From positions 1 to 7,713 of the forward strand of contig JAIROQ010000032.1 in assembly GCA_031257455.1 (NCBI GenBank): a stretch of 7,713 nt of DNA, written 5' to 3'. The stretch comes from Prevotellaceae bacterium. GTDB lineage: Bacteria; Bacteroidota; Bacteroidia; Bacteroidales; UBA932. The notes under the pieces are model-generated. The model saw only the letters and a program-made list of their open reading frames with translations, did no database searches and had not been told where the DNA came from. Position 1 is the stretch's first letter. Every line of letters starts with the position of its first letter. Of this stretch, positions 1 to 5,907 are shown in pieces. The translations under genes were made by a program, and so were the position numbers.

Positions 1-10
1 CCGATCGTTC

Positions 11-26
11 ATCGGAGGTCTCCGAT
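11..26. repeat. Short perfect inverted repeat
   Basis: Bases 11-17 (ATCGGAG) and 20-26 (CTCCGAT) are perfect reverse complements separated by GT. A second partial pairing, CCGAT (1-5) with ATCGG (11-15), shares one arm. The two-base loop is too tight for a stable RNA hairpin, so this may be a protein site or simply part of the GC-rich repeat that follows. No function can be assigned. Confidence 0.35.
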
Positions 27-36
27 TGACGGGGGT

Positions 37-120
37 GGCCTCGCTTTGCTCGGTAAAAAAGGCCAACGGCCTCGCTTCGCGCGGTAAAAAAGGCCGAAGA
101 GCCTCGCCGGAGGCGCAAAA
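37..120. repeat. GC-rich tandem repeat, about 31-bp period, three copies
   Basis: Copies at 37-64 and 68-95 are 28 bp long and nearly identical: both begin GGCCTCGCTT, pass through CGGTAAAAAA and end in GGCC. A degenerate third copy starts near 99 and contains GCCTC-GCCG-GAGGC (101-114). The spacing of copy starts is 31 bp. Read on the minus strand, each junction gives a GC stem followed by six Ts, so the units resemble serial terminators downstream of the tRNA-Ser gene. A long minus-strand frame stays open through the repeat, but it has no start codon in view and no recognisable protein character. Confidence 0.6.
55..72 (-). terminator. Possible intrinsic terminator downstream of tRNA-Ser
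   Basis: On the minus strand, AGGCC (72-68), loop GTT (67-65) and GGCCT (64-60) form a short GC stem, and the T run spans 60-55. A similar weaker unit lies just upstream on that strand: AGGC, loop TCTTCG, GCCT and another T run, around 86-104. The distance from the tRNA 3' end (about 160 nt) is long for a tRNA transcript, so this could instead serve an unseen unit. Confidence 0.35.
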
Positions 121-231
121 GAAACGGGTCGGAATCGAAGATCGCCCTTAGCCAATGGCGGAGGTAGCGGCGATTGGTGAAGAAGAGAAGAGGGAAATTG
201 GAAGCGCCCGGATATTTGTTTAATTTTGCGG

Positions 232-318
232 CGGAAAGAGAGGGATTCGAACCCCCGGTACAGTTACCCGTACACCGCATTTCGAGTGCGGCCCGATCGA
301 CCACTCCGGCATCTTTCC
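232..318 (-). tRNA. tRNA-Ser, anticodon CGA
   Basis: The minus strand folds into a complete class II tRNA of 87 nt. The acceptor stem is GGAAAGA/TCTTTCC with discriminator G at 232. The D stem is CCG/CGG. The anticodon stem is CCGCA/TGCGG around loop CTCGAAA, with anticodon CGA at 284-282. A long variable arm pairs GTACGG with CTGTAC around GTAA. The T arm is GGGGG/CCCTC with loop TTCGAAT. The long variable arm and G73 are serine features, and CGA reads UCG codons. The CCA end is not encoded (GCC follows), so it must be added after transcription. The gene diverges from recX. Confidence 0.96.
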
Positions 319-350
319 TTTTTTTTGCTATCCGTTTGTCGAACCGGCTG

Positions 351-358
351 CAAAAATA
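351..358 (-). promoter_or_regulatory. -7 box for tRNA-Ser
   Basis: The minus strand reads TATTTTTG, an exact match to the Bacteroidota -7 consensus TAnnTTTG, about 33 nt upstream of the mature tRNA 5' end. No good TTTG -33 element sits at the expected 19-21 bp spacing. It forms one arm of an inverted repeat with the recX -7 box. Confidence 0.5.
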
Positions 359-363
359 CGTTT

Positions 364-371
364 TATTTTTG
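364..371 (+). promoter_or_regulatory. -7 box for recX
   Basis: TATTTTTG matches TAnnTTTG and lies 10 bp before the recX ATG, so transcription starting about seven bases on would give a nearly leaderless mRNA. A TTTG at 335-338 is 25 bp upstream, farther than usual for a -33 element. The box is the exact reverse complement of the tRNA-Ser -7 box at 351-358. Confidence 0.4.
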
Positions 372-381
372 AATTTACGGC

Positions 382-846
382 ATGAAACCAATAAAATACG
401 AACAGGCTATCCGGCGCTTAACCAGGGATTGCAGTCGCTGTGAACGTTGTGAGTACGAAGTCCGCCGAAAAATGGCGCAGTGGGGGCTTCCGGACAATGA
501 ACAGGAAAATGCTATCCGCTATCTGCAACGCGAAGGGTTTTTGGATGAAAAACGATTTTGCAGCGCTTTTGTTCACGACAAGTCAAAATACAACCGTTGG
601 GGCGCTTATAAAATTCGTTACGAACTGCAAAAGAAACAGATCTCCGAATCGCTGATCAGGGAAGCGCTTTCCAAGATAGATCCGGCAACCAATCGCCAAC
701 AACTGAAACAGTTGCTGGCCGCAAAACGAAAAACAGTACAAGGAAAAAGCGAATACGAAATTCAACAAAAACTGATCCGCTTCGCAGCCGGAAAGGGCTT
801 TGCACGCGAAGACATCGAAGCGGCAATCGAGCAAATATCTTTCTAG
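382..846 (+). CDS. recX: RecX family regulatory protein
   Basis: This 154-residue protein has the size and composition of RecX, the small helical protein that binds RecA filaments in the cytoplasm and limits RecA recombinase and co-protease activity. The family core is visible at residues 47-88: YLQREGFLDEKRF, then the conserved WGAYKI segment and ELQKKQIS. It fits the three-helix RecX repeats, with a further repeat at about 107-153. The N-terminal segment has C17, C20 and C23 in a CxxCxxC spacing before EYEVRRKMAQWG; a metal site is possible but unproven. The ATG at 382 is the first in frame and follows a TATTTTTG box without a clear Shine-Dalgarno. recA is not in the window. The stop overlaps the stop of the convergent GNAT gene. 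Confidence 0.9.
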   Translation: MKPIKYEQAIRRLTRDCSRCERCEYEVRRKMAQWGLPDNEQENAIRYLQREGFLDEKRFCSAFVHDKSKYNRWGAYKIRYELQKKQISESLIREALSKIDPATNRQQLKQLLAAKRKTVQGKSEYEIQQKLIRFAAGKGFAREDIEAAIEQISF

Positions 847-1541
847 ATGAATCCAATCCGCAATTTCATCGTGCAATTGTAGTATGCGTCACCCCTGAAA
901 GTAACCGTCCCCTCGTCCAGCACATCAAACCCAAGTCGGGAGTAAAACACTTTGTTTTCAGGAAGTTGTGTTGTAAGTCCGAGCAACTTGCAGGTCGAAT
1001 GGGAGGCCTCCAGCGCTCGAATGGCTTGCTGCAAAACCGCCGTGCCAATCCCTTTACCCTGATACTCTTTCCGGATCGCGACCATCGACAGATACCAATA
1101 GGAGGGGACTTTCATGGATTCGGTCAGCAATTTTTTGTTGAACTTCCCCAGATCCAGCATCCGCATCAGCGGGTCTACGCCCAACCTGAACACAAATCGG
1201 GGAAGGCCGATTTTTAGATAGACTGGGAAAGGGATCTTAGCGCCTTCCGGAGGGATTAAGGTGTAGGTTCCCAGTATTTTACCCGTGTCTTTTTCTTTCA
1301 CCACATTTGTCAGGGGTTGCTTGTGGTTAATTCTGAGAAGATCGGCTTTGAACAGCCATTTCAGTCCGTCTTCTAGCTGTGCTTTGTTTTGAAAAATAAG
1401 CGAATAAGCCGAATTGGTTTTGAAAACATCTGTTAGAATGTCTGTCGTTTCGTTCACATCCGAATCTTTTATTTTTTCGATATAAAATTGATTTATCGTC
1501 TGCACGGTTATCTCTTTATTTGCCACTATTATTTCATCCAT
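843..1541 (-). CDS. GNAT family N-acetyltransferase
   Basis: This is a 232-residue predicted cytoplasmic acetyl-CoA-dependent acetyltransferase. The GNAT acetyl-CoA loop is clear at residues 150-170: LSMVAI followed by the Q/RxxGxG-type motif QGKGIG (161-166). It is followed by the motif B region ENKVFYSRLGF (195-205), where a tyrosine in the VFY segment may act as general acid, as in many GNATs. Residues 1-60 are an N-terminal extension rich in Asp, Glu and Asn, and the substrate-binding half (about 60-140) is unlike any subfamily I can name, so the substrate is unknown. No signal peptide or clear membrane helix is seen. The gene lies 105 bp after a DUF2867 gene with a -7-like box between them. 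Its stop overlaps the recX stop by four bases, leaving no room for a separate terminator. Confidence 0.85.
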   Translation of the reverse strand: MDEIIVANKEITVQTINQFYIEKIKDSDVNETTDILTDVFKTNSAYSLIFQNKAQLEDGLKWLFKADLLRINHKQPLTNVVKEKDTGKILGTYTLIPPEGAKIPFPVYLKIGLPRFVFRLGVDPLMRMLDLGKFNKKLLTESMKVPSYWYLSMVAIRKEYQGKGIGTAVLQQAIRALEASHSTCKLLGLTTQLPENKVFYSRLGFDVLDEGTVTFRGDAYYNCTMKLRIGFI

Positions 1542-1624
1542 TTACTCGCTAATTTATATACCAGCTCTATTTCCTTTGTTTCCTATGATTTCCCCTTTGT
1601 CCATTTTATCAATTATTTTGAGCG

Positions 1625-1632
1625 CAAAGATA
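1625..1632 (-). promoter_or_regulatory. -7 box upstream of the GNAT gene
   Basis: The minus strand reads TATCTTTG, matching TAnnTTTG, followed by CGCTC. It lies just past the stop of the DUF2867 gene and 83 bp before the GNAT start. A convincing -33 TTTG is not seen at normal spacing. The surrounding 22 bp (1611-1632) match 19 of 22 bases of the box upstream of the DUF2867 gene. Confidence 0.5.
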
Positions 1633-1646
1633 ATATGAAAAATCAA

Positions 1647-2132
1647 TTACGATTGGGAACCATTTATCAGCCTTTTCATTACCGACCGGACTATGAGATT
1701 GTGAAACGGTTTGATGAGTAAAAAATACGCGTTCCCAAACCGATTGTTATACTGCACAAGCGTTGTTACGTAAATGTAAGATTTTTCCCTGTCTATCAAT
1801 ACCGAAACCCTGAAATTCAAATGCCTGTCATTTATTCCCATAATAATTTCATTTTCGGTTTGGGCAATTACAGGAAAGATTTTATCAGATTCTGTTTCTC
1901 TTGCTGTCTTCAAACCAAACGGTCTGACAAATAAATCTCTTATTTTCATCATTCCATTTACCCATTTGGGCGCTTTAAATATTTGATTTGTGATTGCTTC
2001 GACGTCTCCATCGGTTATTTTTCTAATTCTGTAGGAATCGCAGTAATCCACTGTCCCGAAATCTGCCGAAATCGTTGAATTTTCGGGCGGAGTGTTATCT
2101 TTTTTTATAAAATCAGTTCTTTTTCTTATCAT
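1647..2132 (-). CDS. DUF2867 domain-containing protein
   Basis: The 161-residue product resembles the DUF2867 family, seen alone in Bacteroidota and elsewhere fused behind NAD-binding SDR-type domains. The recognisable parts are DSYRI (32-36), the stretch from IFKAPKW through MMKIRDLF to VRPFGLKT (51-76), a strand-rich middle at 97-125, and YNNRFGNAYF followed by KPFHNLIV (128-148). There is no catalytic motif, signal peptide or membrane segment that I can identify, and the biochemical role of the family is not established. The start at 2132 is preceded by GAAAGATA, a weak ribosome-binding candidate. The gene and its flanks are noticeably more AT-rich than thrA or metX, which may mean separate acquisition. 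Assignment rests on remembered family features. Confidence 0.7.
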   Translation of the reverse strand: MIRKRTDFIKKDNTPPENSTISADFGTVDYCDSYRIRKITDGDVEAITNQIFKAPKWVNGMMKIRDLFVRPFGLKTARETESDKIFPVIAQTENEIIMGINDRHLNFRVSVLIDREKSYIYVTTLVQYNNRFGNAYFLLIKPFHNLIVRSVMKRLINGSQS

Positions 2133-2193
2133 TATCTTTCAATCAAAATTATATTATTTAACCTGATATATTGCACAATAACAGTACTGAAAC

Positions 2194-2213
2194 AACTATT
2201 CAATAAAATAGTT
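2194..2213. repeat. AT-rich inverted repeat in the DUF2867 upstream region
   Basis: AACTATT (2194-2200) and AATAGTT (2207-2213) are perfect reverse complements around a 6-base loop. No T tract follows on either strand, so it is not a normal terminator. If the -7 box at 2277-2284 is used, the repeat lies in the 5' leader of the DUF2867 mRNA. Confidence 0.35.
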
Positions 2214-2234
2214 ACAACTGCTATCACGAAAATG

Positions 2235-2260
2235 TTTTTTTATTCATCATTTTTTTATTC
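2235..2260. repeat. Pair of 11-bp direct repeats
   Basis: TTTTTTTATTC occurs at 2235-2245 and again at 2250-2260, a 15-bp period, directly next to the -7 box at 2277-2284. The sequence is low complexity, so replication slippage is enough to explain it. Confidence 0.4.
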
Positions 2261-2276
2261 GAAATTATTTTGAGTG

Positions 2277-2284
2277 CAAAATTA
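2277..2284 (-). promoter_or_regulatory. -7 box upstream of the DUF2867 gene
   Basis: The minus strand reads TAATTTTG, matching TAnnTTTG, followed by CACTC. Use of it would give a leader of about 140 nt. A second match, also TAATTTTG, sits at 2144-2151 only 11 bp before the ATG and would give an almost leaderless mRNA. The distal box is favoured because its 22-bp context is duplicated upstream of the next gene. Confidence 0.45.
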
Positions 2285-2312
2285 GCATAAATCAATTTTA
2301 TTAGAGCTGCAA

Positions 2313-3323
2313 TTACTTCCGTTTTAACGCCATGATATAATCCTGTTCATTTTCTCTCACCATCTCAAAGCCGAATTTCTTGTACATTTGGACGGCATGG
2401 TTTGCCTTGTTCACACTCAACGAAATTTGTTTGTAATCGCGGCTGTTGAACGCTAAATCAGCTATCTTATGCAACAATCCCGTCCCAATTCCCAAATGGC
2501 GATATTTCTTGAACACCGCAATAGCCAGTTCGGGCGTTTCGGAATCAATGTTGCCGAAACCCTTGATTTCGCCGTTCAAAATACGCAGCCACGCGCCACC
2601 GACAATTTCCCCGTTTAATTCGGCAAACAGACAGAAATCGCCTTGCTTCTTCCCAAAATCCCGGATATAAGCGTCTATTTCCGGTTTCTTGATGATGTCG
2701 CGCGGCAACGGTTCTGCGCCTTCGGGCTGAAAAATAGCTTCGTAAAGCAAATCTTCTAAAAGCGGAAAATCATCTTGTGTGAAAAATCTATATACTACTT
2801 GATTTCGCCACTGACTTTTCAAAATACTGTAATAATGCTCATCAATCACTTTGCCGTTTTTTATAGCGGCTTGCTTCAAAATGGTTTCGCGTTCAAATCC
2901 TGCTTTTTGCAATACCTTTTGCGAAGCGATGTTAAAATCGAAAACAGGCGCATATATTTTACGAAGCGGGAAATTGGTGAAAGCATACGTCGTCATTTGT
3001 TTGACGACTTCGGTCATGATACCTTTATTCCAATAATTTTCGCCTAACCAATAACCGATTTCGGCGCTAATTCGCTCCACATCGGTTTGCAGCACGATAC
3101 CGATACCACCGACAACTTTACCGTTAACAACAATCGCCATGTCAGTAGTCGGATTGGGTTTGGCTAATACCATTTCAATAAAATTTTTGCCGTCTTTTTC
3201 CGAATAAGGATGCGGAAAATAGTCGCGAACATTATTCCAAATATGGATATTGTTCGCATTTTCGGCAAGTGAGGCGGCGTCTGACAACCGCCATTCCCGT
3301 AATTCGAAAATTTTATTGGTCAT
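2313..3323 (-). CDS. Tandem GNAT protein: RimJ/RimL-like domain fused to a second GNAT domain
   Basis: The 336 residues form two complete acetyltransferase domains. Residues 1-172 are RimJ/RimL-like (GNAT_3 type): LREWRLSDA near the start, EIGYWLGENYWNKGIMTEV (88-106) as the acetyl-CoA region, then NIASQKVLQKAGF (131-143). Residues 176-336 are a second GNAT: ELAIAVFKKYRHLGIGTGLL (265-284) carries the HLGIGTG loop, followed by NKANHAVQMYKKFGF (305-319). Only a few residues separate the domains and no stop or frameshift is seen, so this is a real fusion and not two genes. Substrates are unknown; RimJ/RimL relatives acetylate protein N-termini or small amines, but many paralogues differ. The gene starts 74 bp after thrA with no promoter box in the gap, so it may be co-transcribed. 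Confidence 0.85.
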   Translation of the reverse strand: MTNKIFELREWRLSDAASLAENANNIHIWNNVRDYFPHPYSEKDGKNFIEMVLAKPNPTTDMAIVVNGKVVGGIGIVLQTDVERISAEIGYWLGENYWNKGIMTEVVKQMTTYAFTNFPLRKIYAPVFDFNIASQKVLQKAGFERETILKQAAIKNGKVIDEHYYSILKSQWRNQVVYRFFTQDDFPLLEDLLYEAIFQPEGAEPLPRDIIKKPEIDAYIRDFGKKQGDFCLFAELNGEIVGGAWLRILNGEIKGFGNIDSETPELAIAVFKKYRHLGIGTGLLHKIADLAFNSRDYKQISLSVNKANHAVQMYKKFGFEMVRENEQDYIMALKRK

Positions 3324-3347
3324 TGTTTGTCATCTTTAAATTCATCT

Positions 3348-3390
3348 CGAGTATCGAATATCGAGTATCGACAAGTCGAATATCGAATAA
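3348..3390. repeat. 7-bp tandem array between thrA and the double GNAT gene
   Basis: The units begin with CGA and are CGAGTAT (3348), CGAATAT (3355), CGAGTAT (3362), CGACAAGT (3369), CGAATAT (3377) and CGAATAA (3384). A 19-base part of this array recurs in reverse complement at 7371-7389. It fills most of the 74-bp gap downstream of thrA. Just inside thrA, TCTGCT (3394-3399) and AGCAGA (3402-3407) form a tight inverted repeat over the stop codon, but no T tract follows. Confidence 0.75.
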
Positions 3391-3397
3391 CTGTCTG

Positions 3398-5833
3398 CTA
3401 AAGCAGAATATCATTCAGCAGTCCGGAGGCGGTTTGTTTTGTGCCGGCGCCCGGCCCCTGGATGCGCATACCGTCAGGATAGAAATCGCTGTAGAGGATA
3501 ATCACGTTATCGCATCCTTTGGAGGCGGAAAAAGCATGCGAGCGGTCGAATGACTGCAATCCCGCTTTGATATGGCCGTTTTCTATTTCGACACAGAACG
3601 CTAATTTTTTATTCTCCTGCGCCGCTTTTTCGTACAGTGTTTTGAAAAAATCTTCATTTTTTTCCACGGCGCGGTAGAAATCGTCCACGCTGCCCAGGAG
3701 GCACTCTTCGGGAAGGAAGGGATGTATTTCGACATGTTCGATATTTATTTCCATGCCTATTTCGCGACCAAGTATGAGCGCTTTTCGTTGCAGGTCGAGC
3801 CCTTTCAGGTCAGTGCGCGGGTCGGGTTCGGTAAATCCTTCGCGCTGTTCGTAGCGAATGACCGAAGCAAACGATTCCGTGCCGTTATAAGTATTGAAAA
3901 GGCAGTTGAGCGAACCGGAGAGAGTGGCTTCGATTTTGTGGATTTTATCGCCGCTGTTGCGCATCTGCCGGATGGTGGAGATAATAGGCAATGCCGCGCC
4001 CACATTGACTTCGTAGCGGAACGGCACGCCTTCCTGTTTCGCTGTAGCGTGTACGCCTTTGTAGTATTGTATGTCGAGCGAGTTGGCGATTTTGTTACAG
4101 GTTACGATACCGATTTTCTCCGACAAAATGCGCTGGTAGAGCATGGATATTTGCAGGTCGGATGTGCAATCGACAAACAAACTGTTGGGACGCGAGAGTT
4201 GCTGGATTTGTTCGATAAAATCCATTGTCTTGTAGGCCGGTTTGCCGCCTTTGGTCAGCGTTTTACTGATAGCGTCCATATGCAGCCCTTTGGTGTCGAA
4301 GAGCATTTTTGTGCTGTTACAAATGCCGATGATATTAATCTCCGCGCTGATTGTTTCCGAGAGGCTGTTGCGGCGTTCTTCAATCATTTCGACCAGTGTT
4401 TTGCCGACATTGCCATAGCCGGCAATGAAGAGGTTGATTTGCCTTTTCGAAGCGCCGAAAAATTCATTGTGTATCGCCCGCACCGCTTCGTTAAATTCAT
4501 CGGTGCGCACCACTGCCGAGATGTTTTTTTCGGACGAGCCTTGTGCAATAGCGCGAATGCTGATACCTTTACTGCCGATGGCTTCGAACATCCGTCCGCC
4601 CGCGCCGGTCTGGTTTTTCATATCATCTCCCACGAGGCTGATAATCGAAAAATCTTTTTCGACCCGTAGCGGTTCAATTTTATTGAGCGATATTTCGTAG
4701 GCAAACTGTTCGTCTGCGGCGGCTTTTGCTTTGTCGGCGTCCGCTTCGTCAATAGCCACGAGCATGGTATTGACCGATGACGCCTGGGTGATGAGGATGA
4801 TATTGATTTCGTTTTTTGTCAGCACGTCAAACAGGCGTCCCGAATAGCCCGGCACGCCTACCATGCCGCTGCCTTCCATTGACAGCAACGCAATATGTCC
4901 CGTGCCGGAAATGCCCTTGATTTTCCCGGTATCTTCCGGCGGGTTTTGTTCGATAAGCGTACCCACATTGTCCGGCGCGAAAGTATTTTTCACGAGGATG
5001 GGGATACGCCGGTCAATCACCGGCTGTATAGTCGGCGGGTAGATGACCTTTGCGCCGAAGTGCGACAGTTCGGAGGCTTCCTTGTACGAGATATGTTCAA
5101 TCGTCCGGGCTTCCGGCACCACGCGCGGGTCGGCGGAGAGCATGCCGTCCACGTCCGTCCATATTTCCAGCACCCGTGCGTCTATCGCCGCCGCCACGAG
5201 CGCCGCCGTATAGTCCGAGCCGCCGCGCCCCAGCGTGGTAGTGCGCCCGGATGCATCGGACGAAATAAAGCCGGGAATGATATAGAGTTTGCAATTATTG
5301 CCGGACAACTGTTTTTTGATATTCCGGTAGGTTTCGTCTTTCAGCACGCTGTTTTGCCGTTGGCGGTACTCCGTTTTGATGAGTTCACGTGCATCGAGCC
5401 ATTTGCAGGAGACGCCGGTGGACGAAAATTTTTCGGCAATAATGGTTGTCGAAAACAATTCGCCGAAACTCATGATAAGGTCCATCGTGGCATGGCTGAT
5501 TTCGCGGATAAGGAAAATGCCATTCAACACGCCTTTCAGTTCATCAAACAACACGGAAACGGATTGCGTCACGCCTTCGCGGAAGTCCGGCGCAATCAGT
5601 TCTTCGATAAGCGCCGCATGTCGTTGTTCCAGTTCGCCGAGCAGGTGTTCGTATGTCCTGTCGCCGTTTTCTGCCAGTTTTCCGATATGAATAAGCCGGT
5701 CGGTGCATCCCCCGACAGCCGAAAGTACCGCTACCGTTTTGTCGCGGTTCATGGCATTCTTTATTATCTCCGCCACCTTGTTTACATTGGTGGCATTGGC
5801 CACTGACGAGCCTCCGAATTTTAGTACTTGCAT
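3398..5833 (-). CDS. thrA: Bifunctional aspartokinase/homoserine dehydrogenase
   Basis: The 811-residue cytoplasmic enzyme phosphorylates aspartate and, with its C-terminal half, reduces aspartate semialdehyde to homoserine, supplying threonine and methionine synthesis. The kinase domain has KFGGSSVAN (5-13), FGELFSTT (123-130), TTLGRGGSDYTA (199-210), WTDVDG (225-230) and HFGAKVIYPPTIQ (258-270). Two ACT-type regulatory segments lie at about 312-380 and 395-460. The dehydrogenase begins near 465 with the nucleotide-binding GYGNVG (472-477), then TCNK (578-581), GSLNCLFN (640-647) and PDPRTDLKGLDLQRKALILG (670-689), the conserved catalytic stretch. It ends in GPGAGTKQTASGLL (793-806). Length matches the fused ThrA/MetL family and all expected motifs are intact. 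Whether threonine or methionine inhibits it cannot be read from the sequence. The ATG has an A-rich upstream without Shine-Dalgarno. Confidence 0.96.
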   Translation of the reverse strand: MQVLKFGGSSVANATNVNKVAEIIKNAMNRDKTVAVLSAVGGCTDRLIHIGKLAENGDRTYEHLLGELEQRHAALIEELIAPDFREGVTQSVSVLFDELKGVLNGIFLIREISHATMDLIMSFGELFSTTIIAEKFSSTGVSCKWLDARELIKTEYRQRQNSVLKDETYRNIKKQLSGNNCKLYIIPGFISSDASGRTTTLGRGGSDYTAALVAAAIDARVLEIWTDVDGMLSADPRVVPEARTIEHISYKEASELSHFGAKVIYPPTIQPVIDRRIPILVKNTFAPDNVGTLIEQNPPEDTGKIKGISGTGHIALLSMEGSGMVGVPGYSGRLFDVLTKNEINIILITQASSVNTMLVAIDEADADKAKAAADEQFAYEISLNKIEPLRVEKDFSIISLVGDDMKNQTGAGGRMFEAIGSKGISIRAIAQGSSEKNISAVVRTDEFNEAVRAIHNEFFGASKRQINLFIAGYGNVGKTLVEMIEERRNSLSETISAEINIIGICNSTKMLFDTKGLHMDAISKTLTKGGKPAYKTMDFIEQIQQLSRPNSLFVDCTSDLQISMLYQRILSEKIGIVTCNKIANSLDIQYYKGVHATAKQEGVPFRYEVNVGAALPIISTIRQMRNSGDKIHKIEATLSGSLNCLFNTYNGTESFASVIRYEQREGFTEPDPRTDLKGLDLQRKALILGREIGMEINIEHVEIHPFLPEECLLGSVDDFYRAVEKNEDFFKTLYEKAAQENKKLAFCVEIENGHIKAGLQSFDRSHAFSASKGCDNVIILYSDFYPDGMRIQGPGAGTKQTASGLLNDILL

Positions 5834-5843
5834 GGTTTTATTT

Positions 5844-5907
5844 ATTTAAAGATTTAAAGATTTAAAAATTTAAGGGTTTAAAGATTTAAGCATTTAAAGA
5901 TTTAATG
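5844..5907. repeat. Eight-copy 8-bp tandem array at the metX-thrA junction
   Basis: Eight consecutive octamers run from 5844: ATTTAAAG, ATTTAAAG, ATTTAAAA, ATTTAAGG, GTTTAAAG, ATTTAAGC, ATTTAAAG and ATTTAATG. The array occupies most of the 60-bp gap and enters metX, where the last codons (L-N-L-stop) are written by the repeat. Copy-number change by slippage would alter the metX-thrA spacing, and changes inside the first units could shift the metX C-terminus. Confidence 0.85.

Noticed and set aside
174..443. 89-codon plus-strand frame across the tRNA and recX start
   Set aside because: It runs antisense through the complete tRNA-Ser gene and overlaps recX in another frame.
1488..1721. 77-codon plus-strand frame between the GNAT and DUF2867 genes
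   Set aside because: It is antisense to both gene ends and the promoter box, and has no recognisable features.
3722..4669. 315-codon open frame on the plus strand inside thrA
   Set aside because: It lies wholly antisense to the well-supported thrA frame, has no recognisable domain, and long antisense frames are expected there from codon bias.
4895..5806. 303-codon open frame on the plus strand opposite the aspartokinase domain
   Set aside because: Arg- and Phe-rich translation without family features, complementary to conserved kinase motifs on the other strand.
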